Origin: Novosphingobium profundi
Lineage (GTDB): Bacteria > Pseudomonadota > Alphaproteobacteria > Sphingomonadales > Sphingomonadaceae
Reading direction: 5' to 3'
Length of the DNA: 64,000 bases
Assembly (NCBI RefSeq): GCF_020524485.1
Contig: NZ_JAIVLF010000005.1
Span: forward strand, 62,001 to 126,000
Shown in pieces: positions 26,102 to 35,666 of this stretch (position 1 is the first letter of the stretch; each line of letters starts with the position of its first letter). The notes under the pieces were generated by a model. That model saw nothing but the letters and a program-made list of their open reading frames with translations. It was not told the origin of the DNA and did not search any database. The translations under genes and the position numbers were made by a program.

Positions 26102-28072
26102 ATGCTCAGCTTCTTCAGATCGTTCATCAAGTCCAAGATCGGCGCGGCCATCGCGCTGCTCGTGCTCGGCGTCATCGCCCTCGCCTTCGCCAGCGGCGAC
26201 ATCGCCGGGATCCAGGGTGCAGGCGGTGCAGGCGATGCCAACACCGTGGCCAGCGTCGGTGACGAGACCATCGACGCCAATGAACTGGCACAGGGTGCGA
26301 ACTCCGCGCTGCGCCGCGTTCAGCAGAACAACCCGCAGGCCTCGATGAGCCAGCTGCTCGCCCAGGGCGGGCTCGACACGATCCTTGACGAGCTGGTCCA
26401 GCGCACCGCCTTCTTCGCCTTCGGCAAGGAGCACGGGATCGTCGCCGGGGACCGCCTGGTCGACAGCGAGATCGCGCAGATCGCCGCCTTCCAGGGCGTC
26501 GACGGCAAGTTCGACCAAGACACCTTCCGCCAGGCGCTTGCCCAGCAGGGCCTCTCCGAGAAGGCGCTGCGTGAGGACATCGCGCAAGGCCTCGTCGGCC
26601 AGCAGCTGGCCAGTCCGGCGCAGTTCGGCGCGAAGATGCCCGCCTACATGGCCAAGCGCTACGCCGCGATGATCGACGAGACCCGCAGCGGTTCGGTCCT
26701 GGCCCTGCCCTCGATGCTGTTCGTGCCCGAGGACGAGCCCGACGAAAAGACGCTCAAGGCCTTCTACGACAGCCACACCCAGAACTTCATCCGGCCCGAG
26801 CGCCGCATGATGCGCTACGCGCAGTTCACCATCGATTCGATGGAGGCGCCCGCCGCCCCCACCGACGCGCAGATCGAGGAGGCCTACAAGGCCAACGCCG
26901 CGCGTTACGCGGCCAAGGATGATCGTCGCATCACCCAGGTGATCGCACCGACCGAGGATGCGGCCAAGGCCATCATCGCGGCCGTCAAGGGCGGCAAGAC
27001 GCTTGAAGCGGCCGCCACCGAAAAGGGCCTCTCGGCGGCCAAGCTGGAATTCTTCAGCCGCAAGGACCTTACCGACCAGTTCGCCAAGCCCGTCTCCGAC
27101 GCGGTCTTTGCGGCCAAGGTGGGCGAGCTCGCGGCTCCGGCGAAGTCGGCGCTGGGCTGGCACGTCGTGCGCGTCGAGGAAGAAAGCAAGAAGCCCGCGC
27201 GCACCCTCGAGGACGTGCGTGAGGAACTGGTTGCCGAGCTCGAGGCCGACGCCAAGCGCAAGGCCTTCGCCGCCAAGCTCGAAGGCATCGAGGACCAGTT
27301 CGCCGACGGCGCGAGCCTGCCCGAGGTTGCCAAGTCGCTGGGTGTCGAGGTCGAGACCACTGGCCCTGTCACCGCCGATGGCCGCATCTATGGCGAAATC
27401 GACAAGAGCGTCGATGAGGGCCTCCAGCCGCTTCTCGCCACCGTCTTCAAGATGCAGCAGGAGCAGCCCCAGCTCACCCAGATGGGCCAGGGCCAGAACT
27501 TCGAGGCGAACCGTCCCTTCGTGATCTACGACGTGACCGAGATCACCCCGTCCGCGCCCGCACCGTTCGACGACATCCAGGACGACGTGAAGTCGGCCTG
27601 GGCGCTCGACGCCGGTTCCAAGGCAGCCAAGGCCGCCGCGCTCAAGGTGCGCAAGGCGATGGCCGAGGGCAAGACGATGGCGCAGGCCATGAAGGACCTG
27701 GGCAAGCGTCTGCCCCCGATCGAGGAACTGGGCATGTCGCGCGCGACGCTCAGCCGCGCGCTGCAGTCCGGCCGCCAGGTGCCCCCGCCCGTCTCGCTAA
27801 TGTTCCACATGACCAAGGACAGCGTGAAGGTGCAGTCGGCCGACGGCGAGCGCGGGTGGTTCGTGGTCCAGCTCAAGGACATCAAGGCCGGCAAGGTCGA
27901 GTCCGACGAGATGGTCGCGCAGGCCCGCGAGGAACTGGGCGCCCAGATGGGCAACGCCTTCGTCACCTCGCTTGGCCATGCCGTTGCCGGGGAAATGAAG
28001 GTCGAGAAGAACGCCGCGACCATCAAGGCCGTGCGCGAGCGCCTGGGCGGCACCGTCCAGCCCGGCGCCTGA
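26102..28072 (+). CDS. PpiD-like periplasmic folding factor (SurA N-terminal/parvulin domain)
   Basis: 656 residues. A short cytoplasmic start MLSFFRSFIKSKIG, one membrane helix (about 12-30), then a SurA_N-type helical chaperone region, a parvulin-like middle part (about 270-380, ending in SALGWHVVRVEEES) and a long helical C terminus. This is the PpiD layout: an inner-membrane-anchored chaperone near the Sec exit. The parvulin signature is divergent, so isomerase activity is uncertain. The ATG at 26102 gives the family-like N terminus. trpE follows after 52 bases. Confidence 0.88.
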   Translation: MLSFFRSFIKSKIGAAIALLVLGVIALAFASGDIAGIQGAGGAGDANTVASVGDETIDANELAQGANSALRRVQQNNPQASMSQLLAQGGLDTILDELVQRTAFFAFGKEHGIVAGDRLVDSEIAQIAAFQGVDGKFDQDTFRQALAQQGLSEKALREDIAQGLVGQQLASPAQFGAKMPAYMAKRYAAMIDETRSGSVLALPSMLFVPEDEPDEKTLKAFYDSHTQNFIRPERRMMRYAQFTIDSMEAPAAPTDAQIEEAYKANAARYAAKDDRRITQVIAPTEDAAKAIIAAVKGGKTLEAAATEKGLSAAKLEFFSRKDLTDQFAKPVSDAVFAAKVGELAAPAKSALGWHVVRVEEESKKPARTLEDVREELVAELEADAKRKAFAAKLEGIEDQFADGASLPEVAKSLGVEVETTGPVTADGRIYGEIDKSVDEGLQPLLATVFKMQQEQPQLTQMGQGQNFEANRPFVIYDVTEITPSAPAPFDDIQDDVKSAWALDAGSKAAKAAALKVRKAMAEGKTMAQAMKDLGKRLPPIEELGMSRATLSRALQSGRQVPPPVSLMFHMTKDSVKVQSADGERGWFVVQLKDIKAGKVESDEMVAQAREELGAQMGNAFVTSLGHAVAGEMKVEKNAATIKAVRERLGGTVQPGA

Positions 28073-28124
28073 TCGCCTCCACCGCCACTTCCAGACACCA
28101 TCCGATAGCGAAACCGACAGGACC

Positions 28125-29672
28125 ATGACGACACAGCGCCAGACCAGCAGCGATGCCATCCGTACCGACGCCCAGACGCGGCTCTCGAACGGAAAGCCCG
28201 CGCTGGTCTGGCGCCGTCTCGTTGCCGATACCCAGACGCCGGTCGGCGCCGCGCTCAAGCTGTTCGAGGACGGTCGCGGCGATTTCCTGCTCGAATCGGT
28301 GGAAGGCGGCGCCCAGCGCGGGCGCTACAGCCTGCTCGGGCTCGATCCCGACCTGGTCTTCCGCGCGCAGGGCCACGAGGCCCAGATCAACCGCACCTGG
28401 AAGAGCGACACCGAGGCCTTCACGCCTCTTCCGGGCGACAGCCTGATCGAACTTCGCGCGCTGGTCGAAAGCTGCCGCATCGACGTTCCCGCCGAACTTC
28501 CCCCCGCGCTCGCCTGCGTGGTCGGCTACTTCGGCTACGAGACCATCGGCCTTGTCGAGAAGCTGCCGCGCGCGCCGCAAAGCGAACTCGACGTGCCCGA
28601 CATGCTGTTCGTGCGCCCCTCGATCCTGCTCGTCTTCGACAGCCTGGGCGATGAGCTCTTCTGCATCGCCCCGCTCTGGCCCGAGAGCGCGGCCGACCCG
28701 GCCCGCGCCATCGAGGCCGCCGAGGACCGCATCGCCGAGACGCTGCGCCGCCTCAACCAGCCGGTGCCCGCGAGCCCGGTCCTCACAGACCTTCCCGAGC
28801 CCGTGCAGACCCCGGTCCTGCAGCCCGGCGAATATGAAGCGATGGTGACCCGCGCCAAGGACTACATCACCGCGGGCGACATCTTCCAGATCGTGCTGGC
28901 GCAGCGCTTCACCTGCGAGTTCCCGCTGCCCCCGCTCGCGCTCTACCGCGCGCTTCGCCGCGTGAACCCCTCGCCCTTCCTCTACTTCCTCGATCTGCCT
29001 GGCTTTGCCGTCGTCGGCTCGAGCCCGGAGATCCTGGTGCGCGTGCGCAAGGATGAGGACGGCCAGCCCCAGGTCACCATCCGCCCGATCGCGGGCACCC
29101 GCCCGCGCGGCAAGACCGAGGCCGAGGACAAGGCCAACGAGATCAGCCTGCTCGGCGACCAGAAGGAACGCGCCGAGCACCTCATGCTGCTGGACCTTGG
29201 CCGTAACGATGTCGGCCGCGTCTCCACGGCGGGCTCGGTCGAAGTGACCGACAGCTACACCATCGAGCGCTACAGCCACGTCATGCACATCGTCTCGAAC
29301 GTGGTGGGCACGCTCGACACGAAGACCCACGATGCCATCGACGCGGTCTTCGCTGGTTTCCCCGCAGGCACCGTCTCGGGCGCGCCCAAGGTGCGGGCCT
29401 GCCAGATCATCGCCGAACTGGAGCCGGAAACGCGCGGCGCCTACGCGGGCGGCGTCGGCTACTTCTCGCCCGACGGCTCGCTCGATTCGTGCATTGTCCT
29501 GCGCACCGGCGTCCTCAAGGACGGGGTGCTCCACGTCCAGGCGGGCGCAGGCATCGTTGCCGACAGCGACCCGACCTCGGAACAGAACGAGTGCCTCCAC
29601 AAGTCGGGCGCGCTCTTCGCTGCCGCACGCGAGGCGATCCGCATCGCCGGAGAGCCGGGCTTCGGGCAGTGA
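28125..29672 (+). CDS. trpE: anthranilate synthase component I
   Basis: 515 residues. The N-terminal domain has FLLESVEGG (the LLES tryptophan-feedback motif), and the chorismate-binding domain has VLAQRF, PSPFLYFLDL, PIAGTRPRG, DLGRNDVGRV and GTVSGAPKVRA. It makes anthranilate from chorismate using ammonia from TrpG. No leader peptide or attenuator fits in the 52-base gap after the ppiD-like gene, so classical attenuation is unlikely at this point. First of trpE-(glycosidase)-trpG-trpD-trpC. Confidence 0.96.
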   Translation: MTTQRQTSSDAIRTDAQTRLSNGKPALVWRRLVADTQTPVGAALKLFEDGRGDFLLESVEGGAQRGRYSLLGLDPDLVFRAQGHEAQINRTWKSDTEAFTPLPGDSLIELRALVESCRIDVPAELPPALACVVGYFGYETIGLVEKLPRAPQSELDVPDMLFVRPSILLVFDSLGDELFCIAPLWPESAADPARAIEAAEDRIAETLRRLNQPVPASPVLTDLPEPVQTPVLQPGEYEAMVTRAKDYITAGDIFQIVLAQRFTCEFPLPPLALYRALRRVNPSPFLYFLDLPGFAVVGSSPEILVRVRKDEDGQPQVTIRPIAGTRPRGKTEAEDKANEISLLGDQKERAEHLMLLDLGRNDVGRVSTAGSVEVTDSYTIERYSHVMHIVSNVVGTLDTKTHDAIDAVFAGFPAGTVSGAPKVRACQIIAELEPETRGAYAGGVGYFSPDGSLDSCIVLRTGVLKDGVLHVQAGAGIVADSDPTSEQNECLHKSGALFAAAREAIRIAGEPGFGQ

Positions 29673-30490
29673 ACCGCGCACGGGCGGCTCTCGCCCCCGC
29701 TGCGCTGGCCCTGCTGCTTCTTGCTGCCTGCACTTCGTCGGACGAACCCGCCGAAGCCCCGCCGCCCCCGGCCTGCGAGAGCGCGCGCTTCGAGGGCGCG
29801 GCCTTCGTCCACTGCACGGCCGTCCCCGGGCGCCACGCGATCCACACCGTGCTCGGGCCTGAGGGCGGCAAGCCCTACCGCACGCTGAGCCAGCTCGCCG
29901 TCAGCCGCCCCGAGGGCAGCGCGCCTGTCGCCTTCGCGATGAACGCGGGGATGTACGACAGCGCCGGACAGCCCATCGGCTACTACGTCGAGGAAGGCGA
30001 GCGCCTCCACACGCTCAACACCAACGAGGGGCCGGGCAACTTTCACCTGCTGCCCAACGGTGTCTTCTTTGGCGATGCCAAGGGGCACTGGCGGGTGATG
30101 ACCTCGGACGACTTCGCCGCGAAGATCACGCACCGCCCGGCCTTCGGCACGCAGTCGGGCCCGATGCTGGTGATCGACGGCAAACTGCACCCGGCCATCG
30201 ATCCCGACGGCACCTCGCACAAGCTGCGCAACGGCGTGGGCGTCGATGCGACGGGCCGCGCGCACTTCGTGATTGCCGAGGAGCCGGTCTCTTTCGGCAA
30301 GCTCGCCCGCTATTTCCGCGACGACCTGCAATGCGCCAACGCGCTCTTCCTCGACGGCTCGGTCTCGTCCTTGTGGGACCCCGAACACGGCCGCCTCGAC
30401 ACCGGACCCGAGCTTGGCCCCTTGATCGTCGTCGAGAAACGCGCGAAGGCGCAAGAGACACAGGCCGAAAGCCAGAAGGCAAACCCATGA
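29669..30490 (+). CDS. phosphodiester glycosidase family (DUF2233/NAGPA-like) lipoprotein
   Basis: 273 residues. GTG start overlaps the trpE stop (GTGA), and the stop overlaps the trpG ATG. N-terminal lipoprotein signal with LLLLAAC (Cys21). The NAGPA-type domain has [42 protein letters not shown] and [10 protein letters not shown]. Related enzymes cleave phosphodiester-linked sugars in the envelope. A surface or periplasmic lipoprotein inside a tryptophan operon is odd; it may only be a passenger. Confidence 0.88.
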   Translation: MNRARAALAPAALALLLLAACTSSDEPAEAPPPPACESARFEGAAFVHCTAVPGRHAIHTVLGPEGGKPYRTLSQLAVSRPEGSAPVAFAMNAGMYDSAGQPIGYYVEEGERLHTLNTNEGPGNFHLLPNGVFFGDAKGHWRVMTSDDFAAKITHRPAFGTQSGPMLVIDGKLHPAIDPDGTSHKLRNGVGVDATGRAHFVIAEEPVSFGKLARYFRDDLQCANALFLDGSVSSLWDPEHGRLDTGPELGPLIVVEKRAKAQETQAESQKANP

Positions 30491-31083
30491 TCCTCGTCAT
30501 CGACAATTACGACAGCTTCACCTGGAACCTGGTCCACTACGTCATGGAACTGGGCGCCGAGGTGAAGGTGGTGCGCAACGACAGCCTCACCGTCGAAGAA
30601 GCGCTGGCCACAGGCGCCAAGGGCTTTCTCGTCTCGCCCGGCCCGTGCACCCCGAACGAGGCAGGCATCAGCCTTGATCTCGTCGGCGCGGCGGCCGAGA
30701 AGGGCTTGCCGCTCCTGGGTGTGTGCCTGGGCCACCAGTCGATCGGCCAGCACTTTGGCGGCACGGTCGTGCGCGGCGGGCTCATGCACGGCAAGACCTC
30801 GACCATGACGCACGATGGCACCGGCGTCTTTGCGGGGCTCCCCTCGCCCTTCACGGCGACGCGCTACCACTCGCTGATCGTCGAGGACATTCCCGAGTGC
30901 CTCAAGGTCAACTGCCGCTCCGAGGACGGCCACGTCATGGGCTTTGCGCACGAAAGCCTGCCCATCCACGGCGTCCAGTTCCACCCCGAGTCCATCGCGA
31001 CCGAGCACGGCCACGCGATGCTGGCAAACTTCCTCAATATCTGCGGGATCGAGGCGAAGCTTCCCGAAAGGCTGAGCGCGTGA
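30487..31083 (+). CDS. trpG: anthranilate synthase component II (glutamine amidotransferase)
   Basis: A 198-residue class I amidotransferase with Cys in [13 protein letters not shown], His/Glu in [14 protein letters not shown], and [15 protein letters not shown] at the N terminus. It supplies ammonia to TrpE and may also serve PabB, as it is the only copy in the window. The ATG overlaps the preceding stop and the TGA overlaps the trpD GTG, so translation is coupled. Confidence 0.95.
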   Translation: MILVIDNYDSFTWNLVHYVMELGAEVKVVRNDSLTVEEALATGAKGFLVSPGPCTPNEAGISLDLVGAAAEKGLPLLGVCLGHQSIGQHFGGTVVRGGLMHGKTSTMTHDGTGVFAGLPSPFTATRYHSLIVEDIPECLKVNCRSEDGHVMGFAHESLPIHGVQFHPESIATEHGHAMLANFLNICGIEAKLPERLSA

Positions 31084-32090
31084 GCGCCCTCACCCAGCTT
31101 CCCGATACCGCCACGGCCATTGTCGAGGACGAAGCGCACGAGGCCTTCGGCGCGATCCTCGACGGCAAGGTCGACGACGAGGCCGTGAAGGACTTCCTCG
31201 TCGCCCTCTCCGAGCGCGGCGAGACGGCGAGCGAGATCGCGGGCGCCGCGCGCGCCATGCGCGAACGCATGATCCCCATCGACGCGCCTAAGAACGCCAT
31301 CGATGTGTGCGGTACGGGCGGCGACGGGCACCACACGCTCAACGTCTCGACCGCGGTCAGCCTGGTGGTCGCGGCCTGCGACGTGCCGGTCGCCAAGCAC
31401 GGCAACCGCGCGGCCAGCTCCAAGGCGGGCGCGGCCGACACCCTGGAGGCGCTCGGCATCGACCTCGACCGCGCCGCCGAAACCGCCGAGGAAACCCTCA
31501 AGGACATCGGCATCGGCTTTCTTTTCGCGGCCAAGCACCACCCCGCGATGGGCCGCATCATGCCGATCCGCAAGGCCATCGCGCGCCGCACGATCTTCAA
31601 TCTGATGGGCCCGCTCGCCAACCCGGCCAACGTCTCGCGCCAGCTGGTCGGCATCGCCCGCCCGGCCTATGTCCCCATCTACGCCGAGGCGCTGGCCCGG
31701 CTCGGCACCAGCCGTTCGATGGTCGTCTCCGGCGATGAGGGTCTTGACGAATTGAGCCTTGCCGGTGGCAACGAGGTTGCCGACGTCGCGGGCCGCGAGG
31801 TCGCCATGAAGCGCGTGACCGCCGCCGAACTTGGCCTGACGAGCGCGCCAGTCGAGGCCATCCGCGGCGGTGACCCGGCCTTCAACGCGCAGGCCCTGCG
31901 GAACCTGCTCCAGGGCGAGCCTGGCGCCTACCGCGACGCCGTGCTGCTCAACGCGGCGGGCGCGCTGATGGTCGCGGGCGAGGTCGAGAGCTGGGCCGAA
32001 GGCGTCGAGGAAGCCGCCGAGGCCATCGACAAGGGCCTTGCCAACGCCCTCCTCAACTGCTGGATCGCCGCGACCAAACCGCGCGGCTGA
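31080..32090 (+). CDS. trpD: anthranilate phosphoribosyltransferase
   Basis: 336 residues. [15 protein letters not shown] (phosphoribosyl diphosphate site), [21 protein letters not shown], and the conserved [17 protein letters not shown] and [11 protein letters not shown]. It transfers phosphoribose to anthranilate. GTG start with a 4-base overlap with trpG; the longer upstream frame lies inside trpG. trpC follows after 14 bases. Confidence 0.96.
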   Translation: MSALTQLPDTATAIVEDEAHEAFGAILDGKVDDEAVKDFLVALSERGETASEIAGAARAMRERMIPIDAPKNAIDVCGTGGDGHHTLNVSTAVSLVVAACDVPVAKHGNRAASSKAGAADTLEALGIDLDRAAETAEETLKDIGIGFLFAAKHHPAMGRIMPIRKAIARRTIFNLMGPLANPANVSRQLVGIARPAYVPIYAEALARLGTSRSMVVSGDEGLDELSLAGGNEVADVAGREVAMKRVTAAELGLTSAPVEAIRGGDPAFNAQALRNLLQGEPGAYRDAVLLNAAGALMVAGEVESWAEGVEEAAEAIDKGLANALLNCWIAATKPRG

Positions 32091-32104
32091 CAACAGGGAA
32101 TCCC

Positions 32105-32896
32105 ATGTCCGACAAGCTGACCGAAATCTGCGAGACCAAGCGCGGCGAAGTGACCGTGCGCAAGACCCTCTCGACGCTGGATGAACTCGACGCGCAGGCC
32201 TCCTTCCAGAGCACGCCGCGCGGCTTCGAGGCCGCGCTGCGTACTAAGGCGCAAGATGGCTTCGCCCTTATCGCCGAAATCAAGAAGGCAAGCCCTTCCA
32301 AGGGCCTTATCCGCCCCGACTTCCGGCCCGCCGAACACGCGAAGGCCTATGAAGCGGGCGGCGCGGCCTGCCTCTCGATCCTGACCGACGCGCCCTATTT
32401 CCAGGGGCATGAGGATTTCCTTGTCGAGGCGCGTGCCGCGATTTCGCTGCCGGTGATCCGCAAGGACTTCATGATCGACCCCTGGCAGGTCGCCGAGGCC
32501 CGAGCGATCGGGGCGGATGCCATCCTCATCATCGTCGCCGCGCTGGACGATACGCAGATGGCCGAGATCGAGGCCGCCGCGCACGAACGCGGCATGGACT
32601 GCCTTGTCGAAGTTCACAACGAGGCCGAGATGGAACGCGCAAGTCGTTTGAAATCAAGGCTTATTGGCGTCAACAATCGCGACCTCAAGCGCTTTGTCAC
32701 CGACATCGGCATCACCGAGCGGCTCGCCCCGCGTGCGCCCGAGGGCGCGCTTCTCGTCAGCGAGAGCGGCATCAACCGGCACGAGGACCTCGTGCGCCTC
32801 TCGGCCTGCGGCGCGCGCACCTTCCTGGTGGGCGAAAGCCTGATGCGCGAGGCCGATGTCGAGGCCGCCACCCGTCGCCTCCTGACCGGCGCCTGA
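32105..32896 (+). CDS. trpC: indole-3-glycerol phosphate synthase
   Basis: A 263-residue TIM-barrel enzyme. [54 protein letters not shown] and LVSESGI are the family signatures with catalytic Lys/Glu residues. It closes the ring to give indole-glycerol phosphate. Ribosome-binding site AGGGAA lies before the ATG. trpF, trpB and trpA are not in the window, as is common in alphaproteobacteria where they form a separate cluster. Confidence 0.96.
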   Translation: MSDKLTEICETKRGEVTVRKTLSTLDELDAQASFQSTPRGFEAALRTKAQDGFALIAEIKKASPSKGLIRPDFRPAEHAKAYEAGGAACLSILTDAPYFQGHEDFLVEARAAISLPVIRKDFMIDPWQVAEARAIGADAILIIVAALDDTQMAEIEAAAHERGMDCLVEVHNEAEMERASRLKSRLIGVNNRDLKRFVTDIGITERLAPRAPEGALLVSESGINRHEDLVRLSACGARTFLVGESLMREADVEAATRRLLTGA

Positions 32897-33006
32897 GCCT
32901 CCTGAAAAGGGGCTGTCCTACACCGCCGCAATCTGCGAGGATTGCCCGCAATGACGCCCCTTCGCGCCTCTTCGAACACCGCTGCCATGGCAGGTGACAG
33001 GGGCCG

Positions 33007-33031
33007 GACACAGACCTCTCTGGACTGTGTC
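33007..33031. promoter_or_regulatory. inverted repeat upstream of moaC
   Basis: GACACAG (33007-33013) and CTGTGTC (33025-33031) form a 7-base stem with an 11-base loop; another GTGTC follows shortly. It lies 60 bases before the moaC GTG in a 194-base gap. It could be an operator or RNA hairpin; it does not look like the known Moco riboswitch as far as I can judge. Confidence 0.3.
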
Positions 33032-33090
33032 ACCTGTGTCAACCTGACTGTCACCCTCCCTGTAACCCACCCCGCGCCAAGGACCCTCTC

Positions 33091-33588
33091 GTGAGCTCAT
33101 CACTTAGCCACATCGACACGGACGGAACCGCGCGCATGGTCGATGTCGGCGCCAAGGCCGAGACCCGCCGCCTCGCGGTCGCCAGCGGCACGATCACCAT
33201 GACCCGCGAGGCGCTGGGCGCCGTACGCGCGGGCGATGCCCCCAAGGGCGACGTTCTGGGCACCGCGCGCATCGCCGGGATCCTCGCGGCCAAGAAGACC
33301 GCCGATCTCATCCCGATGTGCCACCCCCTCCCCCTCGATGCGGTGAACCTCGATTTCAGCTTCGAGAACGAGGAAGAGTTCACCGGCGCCATCCGCGCCA
33401 CCGCGACCGCCTCGATCACCGGCAAGACCGGCATCGAGATGGAGGCGATCACCGCCGTCTCGATTGCGCTCGTCACCATCTACGACATGGCCAAGGCGCT
33501 CGATAAGGGCATGGTCATCTCCGACATCCGCCTCGTCGAGAAGCAGGGCGGCAAATCGGGCCACTGGAAGGCGCAAGGCTGGGTATGA
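33091..33588 (+). CDS. moaC: cyclic pyranopterin monophosphate synthase
   Basis: 165 residues. ARMVDVGAKAETRRLAVA, KKTADLIPMCHPLPL and GKTGIEMEAITAVSIALVTIYDM are the MoaC signatures with catalytic Lys/Asp residues near the C terminus (YDMAKALDKGM). It acts in molybdopterin biosynthesis after MoaA. GTG start with AAGGA 8 bases upstream. The stop overlaps the moeA ATG by 4 bases. Confidence 0.96.
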   Translation: MSSSLSHIDTDGTARMVDVGAKAETRRLAVASGTITMTREALGAVRAGDAPKGDVLGTARIAGILAAKKTADLIPMCHPLPLDAVNLDFSFENEEEFTGAIRATATASITGKTGIEMEAITAVSIALVTIYDMAKALDKGMVISDIRLVEKQGGKSGHWKAQGWV

Positions 33589-34832
33589 GCACCGCGACCT
33601 CTCCCGACACGCCCGTCATGACGCCCCCGATCCCGCTCGAAGAAGCGCAGCGCCGCCTCCTCGCACTTGCCGACCCGATGCGCCGCGAACATGTCGACAT
33701 GGCCGGTGCCATCGGGCGTTATCTTGCCGAGCCCCTGCTCGCGCGCCGCACCCAGCCCGCCGGGCACCTTTCCGCCATGGACGGCTACGCGGTCACCGAT
33801 GGCGATCTTGCCGGCCCCTGGACCATCGTGGGCGAAAGCGCGGCCGGGCACCCCTTCGAAGGCCGCATGGCGCGCGGCGAAGCCGTGCGCATCTCCACGG
33901 GCGCCCTGCTCCCGTGCGATGCCGCCGGGGTCATCGTGCAGGAAGACCTCGCGCGCAGCGACACGGCACTCACGCTCACCGGCACAGGCCCCAGCCCGCA
34001 GGATCGCCACGTACGCCGCCTCGGCTCGGACTTCGTGGCTGGCAAGGAGGTTCTGCCCGCCGGAACCCGCATCGGCCCCGCCCAGATCGCGCTCGCGGTC
34101 TCGGCCGGCCACCGGCACCTGCCCGTATTCCGCGCGCCGCAAGTCGCGATCATCGACAGCGGCGATGAGCTTTCCTCCGACCCAGAGAACTGCGCCACGC
34201 ACCAGATCCCGGCCAGCAATGGCGCCATGCTGGAGGCAATGGTCGCCGGGCTCGCGGTCCAGACACGGCGCATCGGACCGGTCGGCGACACGCTCGACGC
34301 GCTCCTATCCGCCTTTGACGAGGCCGCCCACGCCGACGTCATTGTCACCAGCGGCGGCGCGTCCGTTGGCGACCATGACCTCATCCGCCCCGCGCTCGAA
34401 GCCTGGGGCGCGAAGCTCGACTTCTGGCGCATCGCGATCAAGCCGGGCAAGCCGCTCCTCGTCGCCACCCGCCCCCGCTCGCAGCGCCGCCAGATCATCA
34501 TTGGATTGCCCGGAAATCCGGTGTCTGCGCTCGTCACCGGCTACCACTTCCTGCTCCCGCTGCTGCGCCGCCTGATGGGCGCACTCGATCCTGCTCCGAT
34601 GGCTGTCACCACCCGTCTCGACGGCGACCTGCCGGCCACCGGCGCACGCCGCGAATTCCTGCGTGGCATCTGGAACGGGGAATGCGTGCGGGCCGTGCGC
34701 GTCCAGGACAGCGGGGCCCTCGGCGCTCTTGCTGGCAGTAACGTCCTCATCGACCGTCCTGCGAACGGACCGGAAACACCTTCCGGCGCAAACGTGCGCA
34801 TCTACATACTCCAGAATGGCGGTATCGCTTGA
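33585..34832 (+). CDS. moeA: molybdopterin molybdenumtransferase
   Basis: 415 residues. MDGYAV in the N-terminal part, then the MoCF domain with IDSGDEL, TSGGASVGDHD and GLPGNPVSALVTGYHFLLPLL. It inserts molybdate into adenylylated molybdopterin. Coupled to moaC by a 4-base overlap; lexA follows after 122 bases. Confidence 0.95.
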   Translation: MSTATSPDTPVMTPPIPLEEAQRRLLALADPMRREHVDMAGAIGRYLAEPLLARRTQPAGHLSAMDGYAVTDGDLAGPWTIVGESAAGHPFEGRMARGEAVRISTGALLPCDAAGVIVQEDLARSDTALTLTGTGPSPQDRHVRRLGSDFVAGKEVLPAGTRIGPAQIALAVSAGHRHLPVFRAPQVAIIDSGDELSSDPENCATHQIPASNGAMLEAMVAGLAVQTRRIGPVGDTLDALLSAFDEAAHADVIVTSGGASVGDHDLIRPALEAWGAKLDFWRIAIKPGKPLLVATRPRSQRRQIIIGLPGNPVSALVTGYHFLLPLLRRLMGALDPAPMAVTTRLDGDLPATGARREFLRGIWNGECVRAVRVQDSGALGALAGSNVLIDRPANGPETPSGANVRIYILQNGGIA

Positions 34833-34856
34833 CGTGGGAAATTCTGTTGCTTAATT

Positions 34857-34871
34857 GTTCTCAGAATGTTC
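34857..34871. promoter_or_regulatory. LexA (SOS) box
   Basis: GTTC-TCAGAAT-GTTC: exactly the alphaproteobacterial GTTC-N7-GTTC operator, 84 bases upstream of the lexA ATG, consistent with autorepression. Confidence 0.85.
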
Positions 34872-34954
34872 ACAAGTGGAACATCCAGAAGAACAGCTGA
34901 TGCGCGGGAAGCCAAATTTCCGTGTGCGGCACGCGCAGGAAAGAGGCAGCGAAC

Positions 34955-35641
34955 ATGTTGACCCGCAAGCAGCACGAATTGCTCCGGTTCATCCAGACCC
35001 GGCTTGACGAAACCGGCATTTCGCCCAGCTTCGAAGAGATGAAGGACGCGCTGGACCTCAAGTCCAAGTCGGGCGTGCACCGCCTGATCTCCGCGCTGGA
35101 GGAACGCGGCTTCATTCGCCGCCTGCCCAACCGTGCCCGCGCTCTCGAAGTGCTGCGCCGCGCCGACGAAGGCGGCCAGACAACGGCTCCGGCTGCCAAC
35201 TCAAACGTCGTACCCTTCGCCAGGCCCGAAGCCGCCGCTCCTGCCCCTGCGGCGGATGTGATCGAGATTCCCTTGCACGGGCGCATCGCCGCAGGCGTCC
35301 CGATCGAGGCGCTCGAAGATCAGGCGATCCTTCCCGTGCCCGCCGCGCTTCTGGGCGCGGGTGAACACTACGCGCTGGAGGTTTCCGGCGATTCGATGAT
35401 TGAAGCGGGCATTCTCGACGGCGACTTCGCCCTCGTGAAACGCACCGAGATCGCCAACGATGGCGAAATCGTGGTCGCCCTCGTCCGCGGGGAAGAGGCG
35501 ACGCTCAAGTACCTGCGCCGTGAAAACGGCATGATCCGCCTTGACCCGGCCAACGCGGCCTATGAACCGCAGATCTATGCGGCCGACGAAATCAAGGTGC
35601 AGGGTAAGCTCGCAGGCCTCCTGCGTCGCTACTTCCATTGA
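34955..35641 (+). CDS. lexA: LexA repressor
   Basis: 228 residues. N-terminal winged helix [29 protein letters not shown], an Ala/Pro-rich linker, then the peptidase domain with cleavage site Ala-Gly in [10 protein letters not shown], Ser in [11 protein letters not shown] and Lys in ALVKRTE. Represses SOS genes until RecA filaments trigger self-cleavage. ATG 34955 is chosen: AAAGAGG lies upstream and MLTRKQ is the standard start. Its own SOS box is at 34857. Confidence 0.97.
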   Translation: MLTRKQHELLRFIQTRLDETGISPSFEEMKDALDLKSKSGVHRLISALEERGFIRRLPNRARALEVLRRADEGGQTTAPAANSNVVPFARPEAAAPAPAADVIEIPLHGRIAAGVPIEALEDQAILPVPAALLGAGEHYALEVSGDSMIEAGILDGDFALVKRTEIANDGEIVVALVRGEEATLKYLRRENGMIRLDPANAAYEPQIYAADEIKVQGKLAGLLRRYFH

Positions 35642-35666
35642 GCCGACCGGACCGCAGCGCCCCGCG

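Noticed and set aside
34878..34893. GAAC-N8-GAAC as a second LexA box
   Set aside because: The spacing is 8 instead of 7, so it does not fit the operator; at most a degenerate site.
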